From: Paralteromonas sediminis
GTDB lineage: Bacteria; Pseudomonadota; Gammaproteobacteria; Enterobacterales; Alteromonadaceae
NCBI RefSeq assembly: GCF_003820355.1
Contig: NZ_RPOK01000004.1
Coordinates: 310,001 to 374,000 of the forward strand
Direction: 5' to 3'
Length of the DNA: 64,000 nt
Below the pieces are notes generated by a model, which made no database searches, was not told the DNA's origin, and saw only the letters and a program-made list of their open reading frames with translations. The translations under genes were made by a program, and so were the position numbers. Below, one piece after another: positions 44,671 to 54,862 of the stretch. Numbering within the stretch: position 1 is the first letter of the stretch; every line of letters begins with the position of its first letter.

Positions 44671-46026
44671 CTAGAAGCTCACTTGCGTTCGTGCGCCTAG
44701 TACGTTTACAGAGAAGTCATCTGGGGCACCTGAAACAATATCAAAGGCATTGCTATACTTGAGATGTCCGTAGTTGAGCAGGAAGCGCACATTGTTAATA
44801 GGCGTCCAAATTAGAGAGGCCATATAGCCATCTTGTGTCCCCCCATTAATACCCGCATCATCCAAATCGAGGCGGTCATAACGAAGGTTGACTTGCCAGG
44901 CGCCAATGCCACCACCACTCACGGGTTGGCCTACTTTTACACCTTTAAACAACCCACCTTTATATTGGCGAGTGTCACTGGTTAGAAAGTACCCCACTTC
45001 AAAAGCACCGCCGAAGAAGCTGGGATCTTCAAACCCTGTACGATCAACATTCATATTATGGATTTCAGCTTGGGCGTGAAAACGACCCGAGATCATGGCG
45101 GCTTCAAAGCCATAACTGGTCTCTTTTTGTGCGCCTGAAATACGGTCAGTATTAATAAAACGGGTATCAACACTGTGAACCATGGGGCGTGCCCGATACC
45201 GGACATTGTCAGTGCTCTCACCTAGGTCACGCCTGTGAAACGAGCCACCAAAATGCAATTGCATGCCATCGACTTTCGGTGATACGAAGGCCCTTAAATC
45301 TGTGTTTAAGGCATTGTTTCCGTCGTCTAAATCTTCTAAGTTATCGGTAAACAAACCGGCCTGAACGGTGACTGGGCCAAATTTAGTTTCTGCAGAAACC
45401 CCCAATTTGCGTTCGAAACCAAAGGCATCAGTAAATGCTGCACGTTCGATAAAACTGCTGTCGTTACTGCTGGTTAACTCTTCTAAACTTTGAAAATTAT
45501 TATGCTGCCCAAAGGTAAATTTCCACCCATCATGCTTGTAGGTTAATACCGCATCAGTCAATTCAGCGCCACCGGCAAAGTCCACTTCAACTTTGTAACC
45601 AAAACCACCCGGCATACCGCCTTGTATCCCCAGGCGCACGCGACGTGCCTCGCTGGATGAACCCTCTCCTGGAATAGAAATGCTGTCTGGTACAGACGAC
45701 AATTGAGCAGCATCAAACAAAGCACGACCTCTGGGTTTGACTGTCCACCCCTGACTGTCTTTGATTTCCGGTGCACCTTTCCAGTTAAAACTCGGTGCTG
45801 CCTTTTTAGCATCGTCCGTTTTAGCGACAGGAGCCGGCTTCTTCTTTTCTGTTTCTTCTTTCGCTTCTAATTGCCCTCGTAATGCCGATACTTCAGCTTC
45901 AAGTTTTTTGAGCCTTTCCAATAGCTGATTCGCTTGCTCTTGTGACAGGTTTTCCGCGTTAACAGAACCTGTCGCAACAAGTCCAAGCGCTAAAGCGCAA
46001 GCGAGAGTAGTGGTTTTAAGCTTCAT
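44671..46026 (-). CDS. Phosphate-selective porin of the OprO/OprP family
   Basis: The start at 46026 is chosen (GGAG six bases upstream); it gives a 451-residue precursor with signal peptide (LACALALGLVATGSVNA). Residues about 25-65 form a short coiled coil (QANQLLERLKKLEAEVSALRGQ), as in many OprP-like porins, followed by a beta-barrel ending in F (GARTQVSF). Blocks such as RRVRLGIQGGMPGGFGYKVEVDFAGG and DGYMASLIWTPINNVRFLLNYGH match the family. It should admit phosphate or polyphosphate through the outer membrane. Placement beside pst-phoU supports this. Confidence 0.88.
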   Translation of the reverse strand: MKLKTTTLACALALGLVATGSVNAENLSQEQANQLLERLKKLEAEVSALRGQLEAKEETEKKKPAPVAKTDDAKKAAPSFNWKGAPEIKDSQGWTVKPRGRALFDAAQLSSVPDSISIPGEGSSSEARRVRLGIQGGMPGGFGYKVEVDFAGGAELTDAVLTYKHDGWKFTFGQHNNFQSLEELTSSNDSSFIERAAFTDAFGFERKLGVSAETKFGPVTVQAGLFTDNLEDLDDGNNALNTDLRAFVSPKVDGMQLHFGGSFHRRDLGESTDNVRYRARPMVHSVDTRFINTDRISGAQKETSYGFEAAMISGRFHAQAEIHNMNVDRTGFEDPSFFGGAFEVGYFLTSDTRQYKGGLFKGVKVGQPVSGGGIGAWQVNLRYDRLDLDDAGINGGTQDGYMASLIWTPINNVRFLLNYGHLKYSNAFDIVSGAPDDFSVNVLGARTQVSF

Positions 46027-46199
46027 ATAAATCTCCAATCGAGCGTAACGGCACAGTCGTTATTTATTTGCATAAGCGTATTTTTAGTCTGCTGCCGGCC
46101 ATCATTTTTGTATTCAAACACGAAGGTTTATCAGAAAGTGTAGTTCTTATTAAACCAATTGGTACTGCAATTAACTGATAATAGACGCCACGGACAATA

Positions 46200-46234
46200 T
46201 GTCATAAATGTTTCACTTTTGTGACATTATGACA
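46200..46234. promoter_or_regulatory. Dyad of TGTCAT half-sites upstream of the porin
   Basis: TGTCATAA at 46200-46207 and TTATGACA at 46227-46234 are inverted copies, with CAC/GTG in between. On the plus strand TGTCATAAATGTTTCAC also reads as a Pho box with one mismatch. It lies about 175 bases upstream of the porin start. Binding by PhoB is plausible but unproven. Confidence 0.4.
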
Positions 46235-46520
46235 ATTAGATGAATTTATTTTGACAGATTTATTAATGATAAACTACAGCGACAAGGCAGCAAGTGTCGT
46301 GTCAGCAAAAGCGAACTAGATCAAACAATCCTCGTAATAAGCTAAGATGTACTTGATTTCATTAAAGTTACACGTGATCATGGCGTAAGAGAACTTCTCT
46401 TTTTTATGGCGTCATGCGACTGACAGCGTTTTGCACAATCCAGGTTCATGACCTCGAATTATCAAATTCTGTCTGGTCTATTAACGTTATTTGTATTTTA
46501 CTACCATACTAAAAGTGGGT

Positions 46521-46547
46521 TAACGAACAATCTAATCAAGCCGATAA
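46521..46547 (+). promoter_or_regulatory. Sigma-28 (FliA)-like promoter of the chemoreceptor gene
   Basis: GCCGATAA at 46540-46547 is an exact match to the FliA -10 element. Eleven bases before it TAACGAAC (46521-46528) partly matches the -35 TAAAGTTT (4 of 8). The start codon lies 43 bases downstream. Confidence 0.65.
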
Positions 46548-46590
46548 GGAATGTTGAGCTTTAAAGACAACCAAACGTCGGAGTTGAAGT

Positions 46591-48429
46591 ATGCAGCTAA
46601 CCATTCAACAAAAGCTGATCGCTATGGGTGCGGCAGTCGTTATTGCATTGGCTATTATCCTGATTCAAAGTCTCGTGACCTCATCACAACTGAGCAACTT
46701 GCAATCGCTTCACGCAGACATAAAAGAACTGCAAATAACCATGCTGCAACTGAGACGTAATGAAAAAGACTTCCTCATGCGGCAAGATGCTAAATATTTA
46801 GAGACCTTTTCGCAAAACAGCGACAACGCACAGCGCTTAAGTGCTCGTGTAATCGAAGAGCTGAAAACAGAGGGTGAATCTACGTCTCGTATGCAAGGTA
46901 TTAGAGCAGACTTGGTGGAATACCTGTCCATATTTCAAAAGTTGGTTGAACGCTCAAAAACACGAGGTTTAGACAAAGACTCTGGGCATTACGGCCTGTT
47001 GAGAACCGCCACTCACAATATGGAAGCCGAAATTGAAAAGCTCGGCGACCTAGACTCACACGTAAAAGTACTTACACTTAGACGGCATGAAAAAGACTTT
47101 ATTTTGCGGATGGATGAAAAGTACGTTGGGCGACATCAGCAAGTTGCACAACAGCTTGCACAGCAGATTTCTGGTCTTCCCGCACAGTATTTACAAACCT
47201 ACGTTAAAGAATTCGCAGACTTTGTCGCCATCGAAAAAGAAATTGGACTTGATTCCAAATCTGGTATCAGGGGCGAGATGCGAGCGACGGTGCACAAAGT
47301 AGAAGAAGCACTGGAACAAGAGTCAACGCAGCTCAATGCCTATATCGAAGATAAATACGCGAGTACAGCCACACTCAGCACAATCATTATGATAGTTATT
47401 TCACTGATCTTAGTTGCCATTTTAGCTGCGATCGCTTATCAGGTGATTATGCCTCTCAAATCCATCTCGCAAGAAATCACCAATATCAGAAAAAGTAATG
47501 ATCTATCTCGGCGGGTACGCGAATCTAATGACGAAATAGGCACTGTTGCAAAAAATTTCAATATTTTCATGGAGCACTTCCAAAACCTGATCCGAAATAT
47601 TAATGAGGCAGTGTATTCACTTAAACTGGCGACTGAAACAGTGTCATCGAGTGTAAGTAAAACCTCAGACGGGCTACTTATCCAGTCTCAGGAATCGGAT
47701 ATGGTTGCCACTGCGGTTACCGAATTGGGTGCTTCAGCTTCAGAGATTGCGCAAAATGCCCAATCAACATCAGACCGAACTGAGCAAGCTACAAACAACG
47801 CTAAAAACGGCAACAACAAGCTCAATCAAACCATATCAAATGTACAGGGCTTGTCGGAGCAACTCGTTGAGGCCGGCACCGTCATGCAACAACTGGAAGA
47901 AAAGAGCAATGGCATCACCTCTGTGCTCGATGTGATTCGTGGTATCGCTGAGCAAACTAACTTATTGGCACTGAATGCAGCAATTGAAGCGGCCAGAGCT
48001 GGTGAACAAGGAAGAGGCTTCGCGGTTGTTGCCGATGAGGTAAGAACCTTGGCAGTGCGTACTCAGGAGTCCACATCAGAAATAACAGCTATCATTGAAG
48101 AGCTACAGGCATCCACCTCGTCGATAGCCAAGACAGTAGAAGTGTGTAAAGAAAGCGGAGTTGAAAGTGCCAACATGGCGACAGAGGCTGGGACAGTCCT
48201 CAACCTTATTGTTGATGATATGAATGCCATTGCCATGATGACAGCAGAAATTGCCTCTGCCGTGACAGAACAGTCCACGGTTGTGCAGGATGTTGACCAA
48301 AACATCGTACGCATTCGCGATGTGGGCGAACAGGTCGCTGCAGACTCGCAAGAAAACGCCAAGGCCAGTCAACAAGTAGCAGAGTTGGCACAAGTGCTTC
48401 ATGAAGAGGCTAAAGTGTTTAAAGTGTAG
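46591..48429 (+). CDS. Methyl-accepting chemotaxis protein with HBM sensor domain
   Basis: 612 residues. Transmembrane helix 1 at about 12-31, a helical periplasmic domain to about 262, helix 2 ([20 protein letters not shown]), HAMP at about 286-338 and a methyl-accepting signalling domain to the C-terminus ([20 protein letters not shown] is the kinase-contact tip). The sensor contains two copies of the RR/HEKDF motif ([22 protein letters not shown]), the mark of the helical bimodular (HBM) domain of McpS-type receptors for organic acids. GGAG lies seven bases ahead of the ATG. There is no CheR-binding pentapeptide. Confidence 0.95.
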   Translation: MQLTIQQKLIAMGAAVVIALAIILIQSLVTSSQLSNLQSLHADIKELQITMLQLRRNEKDFLMRQDAKYLETFSQNSDNAQRLSARVIEELKTEGESTSRMQGIRADLVEYLSIFQKLVERSKTRGLDKDSGHYGLLRTATHNMEAEIEKLGDLDSHVKVLTLRRHEKDFILRMDEKYVGRHQQVAQQLAQQISGLPAQYLQTYVKEFADFVAIEKEIGLDSKSGIRGEMRATVHKVEEALEQESTQLNAYIEDKYASTATLSTIIMIVISLILVAILAAIAYQVIMPLKSISQEITNIRKSNDLSRRVRESNDEIGTVAKNFNIFMEHFQNLIRNINEAVYSLKLATETVSSSVSKTSDGLLIQSQESDMVATAVTELGASASEIAQNAQSTSDRTEQATNNAKNGNNKLNQTISNVQGLSEQLVEAGTVMQQLEEKSNGITSVLDVIRGIAEQTNLLALNAAIEAARAGEQGRGFAVVADEVRTLAVRTQESTSEITAIIEELQASTSSIAKTVEVCKESGVESANMATEAGTVLNLIVDDMNAIAMMTAEIASAVTEQSTVVQDVDQNIVRIRDVGEQVAADSQENAKASQQVAELAQVLHEEAKVFKV

Positions 48430-48552
48430 CGGATTGCAACGTCACTTGACCCCTTTGGTCGGACTGTATTATCGTCCCCATTGTATTAAGCACATATCGA
48501 CAGGTGGTTATTGTTGTAAACGATAAGTCTTTTGTTGCAAAGGTGGCCTAAT

Positions 48553-49398
48553 TTGAAAAGTAAGTTTTTCGATAAACATCAACCTCTTCCTAGCCTTTGC
48601 TGCTTTAAACTGGGTCTTTTTTTATCTTTTCTGCTTTGCTTATACCTTACGCTAATATCGAGCAGCATGGCGGCCCAAGCAATTCAAATTGCATATGGGG
48701 ATGCATACAAACCCTTCGCTTGGAGGGGAGAAACAGGAGCAGTAGGCATCCAAGTGGAGTTTGTGGAAGAACTGCTCGTTGAACGACTCGGGATATCAGT
48801 TAAGCATGTCGCATGCCCTTGGAAACGTTGTCAGCGGATGGTCAAGGAAGGCAATCTGGATGGTTTCTTTACTGTGCCTACTGTTGAACGAGATAGTTAC
48901 ACAGAAAAATCAGAAATCCCTTTGTACACCACAGAGTTCATGATACATGTCGCTAAAGACAGTGCGGTTATCGACCAACTGAAAGGCCTTCGATATCTAC
49001 CTGAACTGTTAGCAATCCAAGAACTACGGCATGCTTTTATGCGCGGTTCGGGTTGGCATGAAGAAATGCTCAAAAAGGCACAAAATGTAACCCGTGTTGC
49101 AGATGCATCGGTGATACCAACGATGCTTATTCAAAACCGTGCTGACTTGTATATCGAACAAACCGAGATGTTCCGATTTCAAGCTGCTCAATTAGGACTA
49201 GACAACCTTCTGGTCACGCTACCCAGCCCAATTATTGAGCGTGTCAACTGGCACTTGTTCATTAGTGATAAATCACAAAATATCAACATTTTACCACGCC
49301 TCAACGCCCTACTTAAATCACTGAAAGATAATGGTGAGCTTGAAGCGCTTCAGCAAGAAATCTTTGCGCGTTTCAAGATTGATTACATTGTGAAGTAA
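48553..49398 (+). CDS. Exported solute-binding protein (SBP_bac_3-like)
   Basis: TTG at 48553 with AGGTGG six bases upstream is favoured over TTG at 48532; the product has 281 residues and a signal/hydrophobic segment (LGLFLSFLLCLYLTLISSSMAAQA). IQIAYGDAYKPFAWRGETGAVGIQVEFVEELL begins a type-3 extracellular solute-binding domain, and QNRADLYIEQTEMF is a later block. No permease or ATPase follows, so it may feed a sensor or another transporter. It follows the chemoreceptor by 123 bases on the same strand, which hints at a sensing role; this is inference. Confidence 0.75.
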   Translation: MKSKFFDKHQPLPSLCCFKLGLFLSFLLCLYLTLISSSMAAQAIQIAYGDAYKPFAWRGETGAVGIQVEFVEELLVERLGISVKHVACPWKRCQRMVKEGNLDGFFTVPTVERDSYTEKSEIPLYTTEFMIHVAKDSAVIDQLKGLRYLPELLAIQELRHAFMRGSGWHEEMLKKAQNVTRVADASVIPTMLIQNRADLYIEQTEMFRFQAAQLGLDNLLVTLPSPIIERVNWHLFISDKSQNINILPRLNALLKSLKDNGELEALQQEIFARFKIDYIVK

Positions 49399-49577
49399 TA
49401 TGCACTGTGCTTCCTAAGACGGTGTTATTCTCAGTTTTCATCTATACTTGACAGTAAGGCTTTTGCAAAGGCATATCAATAAAAAATTTAAACAGTAAAA
49501 AATCGTTTATTCATAGACTAAGGTGACCAGAAAGGCGCCTCTAGCTTACAATCAATCAAGACAACTACTTCGTGAAA

Positions 49578-49664
49578 ATGGACTACTCTATCGTGATATA
49601 CGAAGACTGCGATACGTTCACTATTAGTGGTATAGCGACATTAATTGAGGACAAATCGAAATAA
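49578..49664 (+). pseudogene. Possible truncated response-regulator N-terminus
   Basis: A 28-residue frame MDYSIVIYEDCDTFTISGIA followed by TLIEDKSK and a stop. The pattern of a beta strand, acidic pair and amphipathic helix resembles the first unit of a LuxR-type receiver domain. There is no ribosome site, and it ends at the convergent MFS gene. Either a remnant or chance. Confidence 0.25.
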
Positions 49665-49666
49665 AC

Positions 49667-50863
49667 TCATTTTTCTTTCTTAAGCCAGTGTGTGTGCGCC
49701 ATACCCGCTATCATTGCCGTGGCCATCACAAATACGATTTGGCTACCAATCCACGTATATAAACCGGCATATAAACCGCCTAGCAGTAATAAAACAACGC
49801 CCACTATGGTATTCCCTACTGCAACGAACTGAGTGCGCTCCTCGCCCTCGGCAATATCTAGCACGTAAGTCTTACGTCCGTTTCTTATCCCTTCATAACC
49901 CACATTGAGTAGAAAAAAACAGCCTATTGCTGTCCAGCCCTGCCACTGAGGCAAGTACATAAAGAGAAAGCAAGTTAAAGCACACACGATACTACCAATG
50001 CGCAGCGAAAAAACAGCACTCTTGTCAGACAATTGCCCCCACAAATTTGCAGACACTATTGCCGCCAGTGCGCTCGCACAAATAAAAAATGGTAACGTAA
50101 AACCCTGGTCGCTCTGAGTAGAAGACAGACTAACGAAAAATGGCGCTACCAGCGCTCCGTGTAAAAGCAAACAACGACTGATCACCAGATGTTTTAGTGC
50201 CACATTGTGCTGAAGGGTACTGACTAATGCTTGTAGCTCTTCTTCAGAGTCCTGTTTTTCAAAGTGTGTATGCAAGCTTTTTGAAAGTGGCAATCCGACC
50301 ACAAAAAGAGCGCTTGCTGTAGCTATCATGACTAAGATCGCGGGCTCTCCAATAGCACTTTCGCCCGTCACTAAAAGCAATGCAGTTAACAACGACAGTA
50401 GTCCTGAAATACTCGTCGCCATGCCGTTTAACTTCCCTCGTTTCCCCTTATTGATGTTATGGCCCTGAATGTCTTTCATCGTTAAGGAGCACAAACTTCT
50501 GCCCAGACTCATACAACTGAGCATTAGCACAATCCCAACGCCAGCGCCTAAGGGTGGGAGGAATATAGCCATAGGTAAAATAAGCCCTATCGAGACAGCT
50601 TGCACTAGTGTACCCGCCCGCCATAAAAGTAGGCGGTTGCGAATGTCTGACGTATTTTGCTTAATGGGCCATTGCGGTATTAACGCCCCCGCTTCCCGAA
50701 TGGGTACTAATACAGAAATCAACCAAGCGGGTGCGCCAATGCTGGATAGTAACCATGGCAAACTGGTCTTGGCAGAAACAAGAACGTCACACAGTTTGGT
50801 GAGTGACGCTATACCAACTAAACGCCTAAAGCGCTGATTTTCATCCAGGGCGAGTTTACTCAT
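49667..50863 (-). CDS. MFS transporter
   Basis: 398 residues with about twelve transmembrane helices (e.g. LVTILL-type segments LLSLLTALLLVTGESAIG, LPFFICASALAAIVSANLW, TIVGVVLLLLGGLYAGLYTWIGS). The N-terminal region LCDVLVSAKTSLPWLLSSIGAPAWLISVLVPIREAGALIPQ is conserved in a marine MFS group. Substrate not evident. Its ATG shares one base with the stop of gdhA (TAATG), so the two are translationally coupled, suggesting a link to nitrogen or glutamate metabolism. Confidence 0.8.
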   Translation of the reverse strand: MSKLALDENQRFRRLVGIASLTKLCDVLVSAKTSLPWLLSSIGAPAWLISVLVPIREAGALIPQWPIKQNTSDIRNRLLLWRAGTLVQAVSIGLILPMAIFLPPLGAGVGIVLMLSCMSLGRSLCSLTMKDIQGHNINKGKRGKLNGMATSISGLLSLLTALLLVTGESAIGEPAILVMIATASALFVVGLPLSKSLHTHFEKQDSEEELQALVSTLQHNVALKHLVISRCLLLHGALVAPFFVSLSSTQSDQGFTLPFFICASALAAIVSANLWGQLSDKSAVFSLRIGSIVCALTCFLFMYLPQWQGWTAIGCFFLLNVGYEGIRNGRKTYVLDIAEGEERTQFVAVGNTIVGVVLLLLGGLYAGLYTWIGSQIVFVMATAMIAGMAHTHWLKKEK

Positions 50864-52227
50864 TAATTGATGCCATAGGCCAGCATAGCCTCAGCCACCT
50901 TTACAAAACCGCCAATATTAGCGCCTTTAACATAATTGACGCCTTGTTCACTCTTACCGTATTTAATACAGGTAGCATGAATATCCTGCATGATTTTTTG
51001 CAGTTCTTTGTCTACTTTCTCCTCTTCGTATTGCATTCCCATGGCATTTTGGCTCATCTCCAAAGCAGAAATTGCCACGCCACCAGCGTTTGCCGCTTTC
51101 CCTGGCGCAAACAAGATGTCCTGCGTGGTAAAATACTCAAATGCAGCATCACTTGTTGGCATGTTGGCACCTTCAAACACACCGGTAATGCCTGCTTTAA
51201 TCATGCTTTTTGCATCGTCCAGGTCAATCTCATTTTGAGTTGCACATGGGAAAGCCAGATCAGCGTCAATGTCCCAAGGTTTTTCACCTTTGGTATATTC
51301 CACACCTGACTCATTAAATTCACTTAGCCCCTTCCCTTGGCGCTTTAACTCGCTAATGTCTTCCAGCATCTCGCTTGTCAGGCCGTCGGGGAAAAAGAGT
51401 CGTCCCTTACTGTCACTCAAAGTCAACACACTGGCGCCTTTCTCAATCAATTTTTGTGCCGCAAATTGCGCTACGTTTCCTGCACCGGAAATTAGGCACT
51501 TTTTGCCTTCCAACGAGCGATCATGATAGGAAAGTGCATTCTCGGCAAAGTAAACCAACCCAAAGCCGGTCGCTTCAGCCCGTATTAGACTACCGCCAAA
51601 TTCTAGCCCTTTGCCGGTCATGGCACCGGTAAATTGATTTTTTAACCGTTTATACTGGCCATACATGTAGGATATTTCTCTTTTCCCAACACCAATATCG
51701 CCAGCAGGCACATCGGTTGATTCACCAATATGCCGTGAAAGCTCTGTCATAAACGACTGACAAAAGCGCATAATTTCTCGATCTGATTTGCCTTTTGGAT
51801 TGAAGTTAGCGCCACCTTTCCCTGCACCTATCGGTAGTCCCGTTAAACTATTTTTGAATATTTGTTCAAACGCTAGGAATTTAAGTACGCTTTGATTCAC
51901 GGAGGGGTGAAACCGTAGTCCCCCCTTATAAGGCCCAATTGCGCTATTAAATTGAACACGAAAACCGCGGTTTGTTCGAACGTTACCCTCATCATCTTCC
52001 CAGCAAACGCGAAAAGTAATGATGCGGTCAGGCTCTGTCATGCGCTCTAGAATTTGCCCTTTAAGGTATTTTTCATTGGCAAATAAGAAAGGGGCAATAC
52101 TCTTTGCCACTTCGCCTACCGCTTGATGAAACTCGTCTTCATCAGGGTTTCGTTTGCGAAGCCCTTGCATAAAACAGTCTAGATAGTCTTCTGGGTTGTC
52201 TGCTGCACAAAAGAAACTCTCATCCAT
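50863..52227 (-). CDS. gdhA: NADP-dependent glutamate dehydrogenase
   Basis: 454 residues, the size of hexameric bacterial GDH. PIGAGKGGANFNPKGKSDREIMRFCQSF includes the catalytic lysine; RTNRGFRVQFNSAIGPYKGGLRFHPSV precedes it, and SGAGNVAQFAAQKLIEKGA is the NAD(P)-binding fold. It interconverts 2-oxoglutarate plus ammonia with glutamate in the cytoplasm. NADP preference is inferred from family resemblance to Escherichia coli GdhA. It overlaps the downstream MFS gene by one base. Confidence 0.95.
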   Translation of the reverse strand: MDESFFCAADNPEDYLDCFMQGLRKRNPDEDEFHQAVGEVAKSIAPFLFANEKYLKGQILERMTEPDRIITFRVCWEDDEGNVRTNRGFRVQFNSAIGPYKGGLRFHPSVNQSVLKFLAFEQIFKNSLTGLPIGAGKGGANFNPKGKSDREIMRFCQSFMTELSRHIGESTDVPAGDIGVGKREISYMYGQYKRLKNQFTGAMTGKGLEFGGSLIRAEATGFGLVYFAENALSYHDRSLEGKKCLISGAGNVAQFAAQKLIEKGASVLTLSDSKGRLFFPDGLTSEMLEDISELKRQGKGLSEFNESGVEYTKGEKPWDIDADLAFPCATQNEIDLDDAKSMIKAGITGVFEGANMPTSDAAFEYFTTQDILFAPGKAANAGGVAISALEMSQNAMGMQYEEEKVDKELQKIMQDIHATCIKYGKSEQGVNYVKGANIGGFVKVAEAMLAYGIN

Positions 52228-52297
52228 ATTTGACCCTGCATTTTATTGAAATTATGAGTTTTCATACTAGCAGAGTCGACATATAGATTGATTGTTT

Positions 52298-54862
52298 TCA
52301 ATGTTTAGGATCGTTAGTCACAGGTAGCCACAAGGTTTTGCTGCGCCTGTCACTCAACGTCGTATAAGTTCGCACGCCGATCTCATCTGCGTCTTGGTCA
52401 ATGTTAACTGGACCTTGATAGCGCTGCCAGGTTGCCCCCTTGTCTAAGGTATATTCCATATGCAGTGTGGACCAGGGCGCGTTTAGCCAGAGTGTTTTAT
52501 TATCAATGACTGCGCCAGCAGGAGGTAGGCGGTAAAATACTTCATCCGCCTCTAACCGGGGAATAATTTTATGGGTCAGCACATACAAAAATGCCTGCCA
52601 GTCTTTTAATTGCGCCGCTTTTCTCTGTTCAGAAAACTGATTACCCCTAGCGGTGTAGGCTTCACCTGGCTGATAAGGCAACGCCCAGTTTGCTTTATGC
52701 CAAGCGCGCTCTGCTACAGCCACCAGGCGGGGAAATAACATATATTCTGCTTGCGTTTCATGACGCAGAGATTCACTCCATAACTGCGCTTGAATCCCTG
52801 CAAAGCTGGAATCTGGATTCATGGGCACCGTGTCAGTCGTGTCATAATCGTGCCCCATATGATCAACAAAAAGGGCTGCGTGAGCAGGCAAATTGTCTGG
52901 CATAAACTGGAAAACTTGGTAGGTGCTGGTGTAACGCGATCCCCAATAGAAGCCAATTTCTTCTGGGTGTGTCATGTAGGGGAAATCAAAATATAAAACA
53001 TCTGGCAACGACAGAACGGCGTCCCAGCCATAGTTTGCCATTTCATGAGCCAGAGTGTGTCCCTGTGAGGGGAGTAAACCCCATAGGTTAGCTTGAATTT
53101 TGCTGCCCAGCTTGAGCGGTTCCACGTGGCTAAGTCCGTCACTCCATGCACCCGCCATCACACCCATGTCATTCACTATTTTGGTAACACGATGAATAAA
53201 ATAGGCCGTTAGTTGCTGTGCACTGTCTATCTTCTCTTTCTGCATCAGGCGCTGACATTGCGGCGATTCAACCCAAGCACCTGCGGTCTCATCGGCACCG
53301 ATGTGATAACGGGTCAAAGGCACGCCAGCGTCGTCGTGCATTTTTTTGATCTCACCAAGCACTTTGCCAATGAAGCGATAAGAAGAATCTATACACGGGT
53401 TTATGGTGTTGTCGTTGTAATGCTGAATAGACGAATACTGCGTTGTGTCTTCTAAATCAATCAACATGTATTGCATGGCAGCTTCTGGCTGCTCCTGCTG
53501 CATCAAACGTTCATACCTTGCCTCCATTGCCTGAATGGCAGCACGGGAGTGACCAGGCATATCTAGTGAGGGGATAACTTCTATGTGTCTTGAGGCGGCT
53601 GCCTGTAACACACTCTTATAGTCCTCGACGGTGAAAAAGCCATTAACCTGACTTTCAGGATCAGGTCCTGCGCCCAGCTGGGGCAATAAACAGGTTTTAT
53701 CTTGTAAGTCTAAACAACGGTATCCGCCAATTTCTGTGAGTTCTGGCAACCCGGGAATGGCGAGTCGCCAAGCTTCATCTTCAGCCAGATGCAAGTGCAA
53801 TTTATTAAGCTTGAGCATCCCCATCTGCTCTATCAAACGCAACAGGAATGCCTTGTCGTGGAAATTGCGAGCGACGTCTACATGCACGCCGCGAAACGGA
53901 TATCGCGGTGTATCTTTGGCTGAGCCCACGGGTAAAGATGCCGTTTTTTTATCAAAAAGCAGAGCAAGTGACTGTAAGGCATAAAACCAACCGGCATCAT
54001 CTCCAGCTGAAAGGGTAATATCACTATCGCTTATATTGATCGCGTAACTCTCAGGAGCCATGTCTTGATGTTTACGAATGACAGTTACGCCAGCCTTGGT
54101 TAATTTAAGCCCGGCAGCAATAAGGTACGCCGCCGCTGTATCGGTTAATTCTGCGTCAAAAGACAGGCCTTGTTCTACAATCAGTCTTTCGTCTGACCAC
54201 TGTGTACTTCGCATGGCAGGTATGACGCGCGTAAGGTCACTTTCTTTTTCAACATGCAAACTGGCATAGTGGTGATACAACCAAGACGCAGAAGCCAAAG
54301 GTACGTTGTCATTCTTTGTTCTTCGCCATTGTTGCTCTTTCGAGAACGGTGCAACGTGTGGGAGTTCCCACAAGCCCGTTTGTGGGTCGAACACTTCCTT
54401 TGTGGAGTCAATGACGAGTGCTTCGCTGTTGTCATGCTTGAAGATAAAGTTTGGCATGACATCGTTCTTGGTCACAGACTGTCCAATTGCCTGAAACCCT
54501 ATAACATTTGGTTGACCAGGATTAAAACCGGAATAGTCGCTCGTTGGCACTAAGCGGTGTAAGTCGCCATTAATATGCGTGATATCAAAATGCTCACTGC
54601 TCTCTGAAATAATGGTTTTTGGGTGACTAAAATAGATTTCCCATTTTGCATCACGGTAGTCAAAGGGCAGTGTCAGGCTAAGGCGGGCATCAAAACAATC
54701 ACCCCGATTTGATTCGCACGTATTATCAAAGTTGCTCACGACTTCATAATGGACATCAAGCTGTGCTGCAATGTCCTCGGGAGTTAAGGCTGGGTTTGGT
54801 TGCTGACTACAGGCCAATAAACTCAGGCTCGCTGCACCTATGTATAAATGTTTTTGCTTCAC
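52298..54862 (-). CDS. GH20 beta-N-acetylhexosaminidase, lipoprotein
   Basis: GTG at 54862 is chosen because GGGA lies six bases upstream and it yields a lipoprotein signal with lipobox LLAC (KHLYIGAASLSLLACSQQ). The 854-residue protein has a chitobiase N-terminal carbohydrate-binding-like domain (about 35-190), a GH20 small domain (about 200-310), the GH20 catalytic barrel (about 315-760; catalytic pair Asp524-Glu525 in IGADETAGAW; HLHLAEDEAWRLAIPGLPELTEIGG) and a C-terminal chitobiase_C-like domain. It should remove GlcNAc from chitooligosaccharides at the outer membrane. No other chitin gene is nearby. Confidence 0.92.
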   Translation of the reverse strand: MKQKHLYIGAASLSLLACSQQPNPALTPEDIAAQLDVHYEVVSNFDNTCESNRGDCFDARLSLTLPFDYRDAKWEIYFSHPKTIISESSEHFDITHINGDLHRLVPTSDYSGFNPGQPNVIGFQAIGQSVTKNDVMPNFIFKHDNSEALVIDSTKEVFDPQTGLWELPHVAPFSKEQQWRRTKNDNVPLASASWLYHHYASLHVEKESDLTRVIPAMRSTQWSDERLIVEQGLSFDAELTDTAAAYLIAAGLKLTKAGVTVIRKHQDMAPESYAINISDSDITLSAGDDAGWFYALQSLALLFDKKTASLPVGSAKDTPRYPFRGVHVDVARNFHDKAFLLRLIEQMGMLKLNKLHLHLAEDEAWRLAIPGLPELTEIGGYRCLDLQDKTCLLPQLGAGPDPESQVNGFFTVEDYKSVLQAAASRHIEVIPSLDMPGHSRAAIQAMEARYERLMQQEQPEAAMQYMLIDLEDTTQYSSIQHYNDNTINPCIDSSYRFIGKVLGEIKKMHDDAGVPLTRYHIGADETAGAWVESPQCQRLMQKEKIDSAQQLTAYFIHRVTKIVNDMGVMAGAWSDGLSHVEPLKLGSKIQANLWGLLPSQGHTLAHEMANYGWDAVLSLPDVLYFDFPYMTHPEEIGFYWGSRYTSTYQVFQFMPDNLPAHAALFVDHMGHDYDTTDTVPMNPDSSFAGIQAQLWSESLRHETQAEYMLFPRLVAVAERAWHKANWALPYQPGEAYTARGNQFSEQRKAAQLKDWQAFLYVLTHKIIPRLEADEVFYRLPPAGAVIDNKTLWLNAPWSTLHMEYTLDKGATWQRYQGPVNIDQDADEIGVRTYTTLSDRRSKTLWLPVTNDPKH

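Larger units (their letters stand above)
46027..46590. other. Intergenic region between porin and chemoreceptor
   Basis: 564 bases with divergent promoters. Holds a dyad of PhoB-like half-sites (46200-46234) and a sigma-28-like promoter (46521-46547). I see no small gene; the in-frame ORF overlapping the chemoreceptor start is a shadow. Confidence 0.6.
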
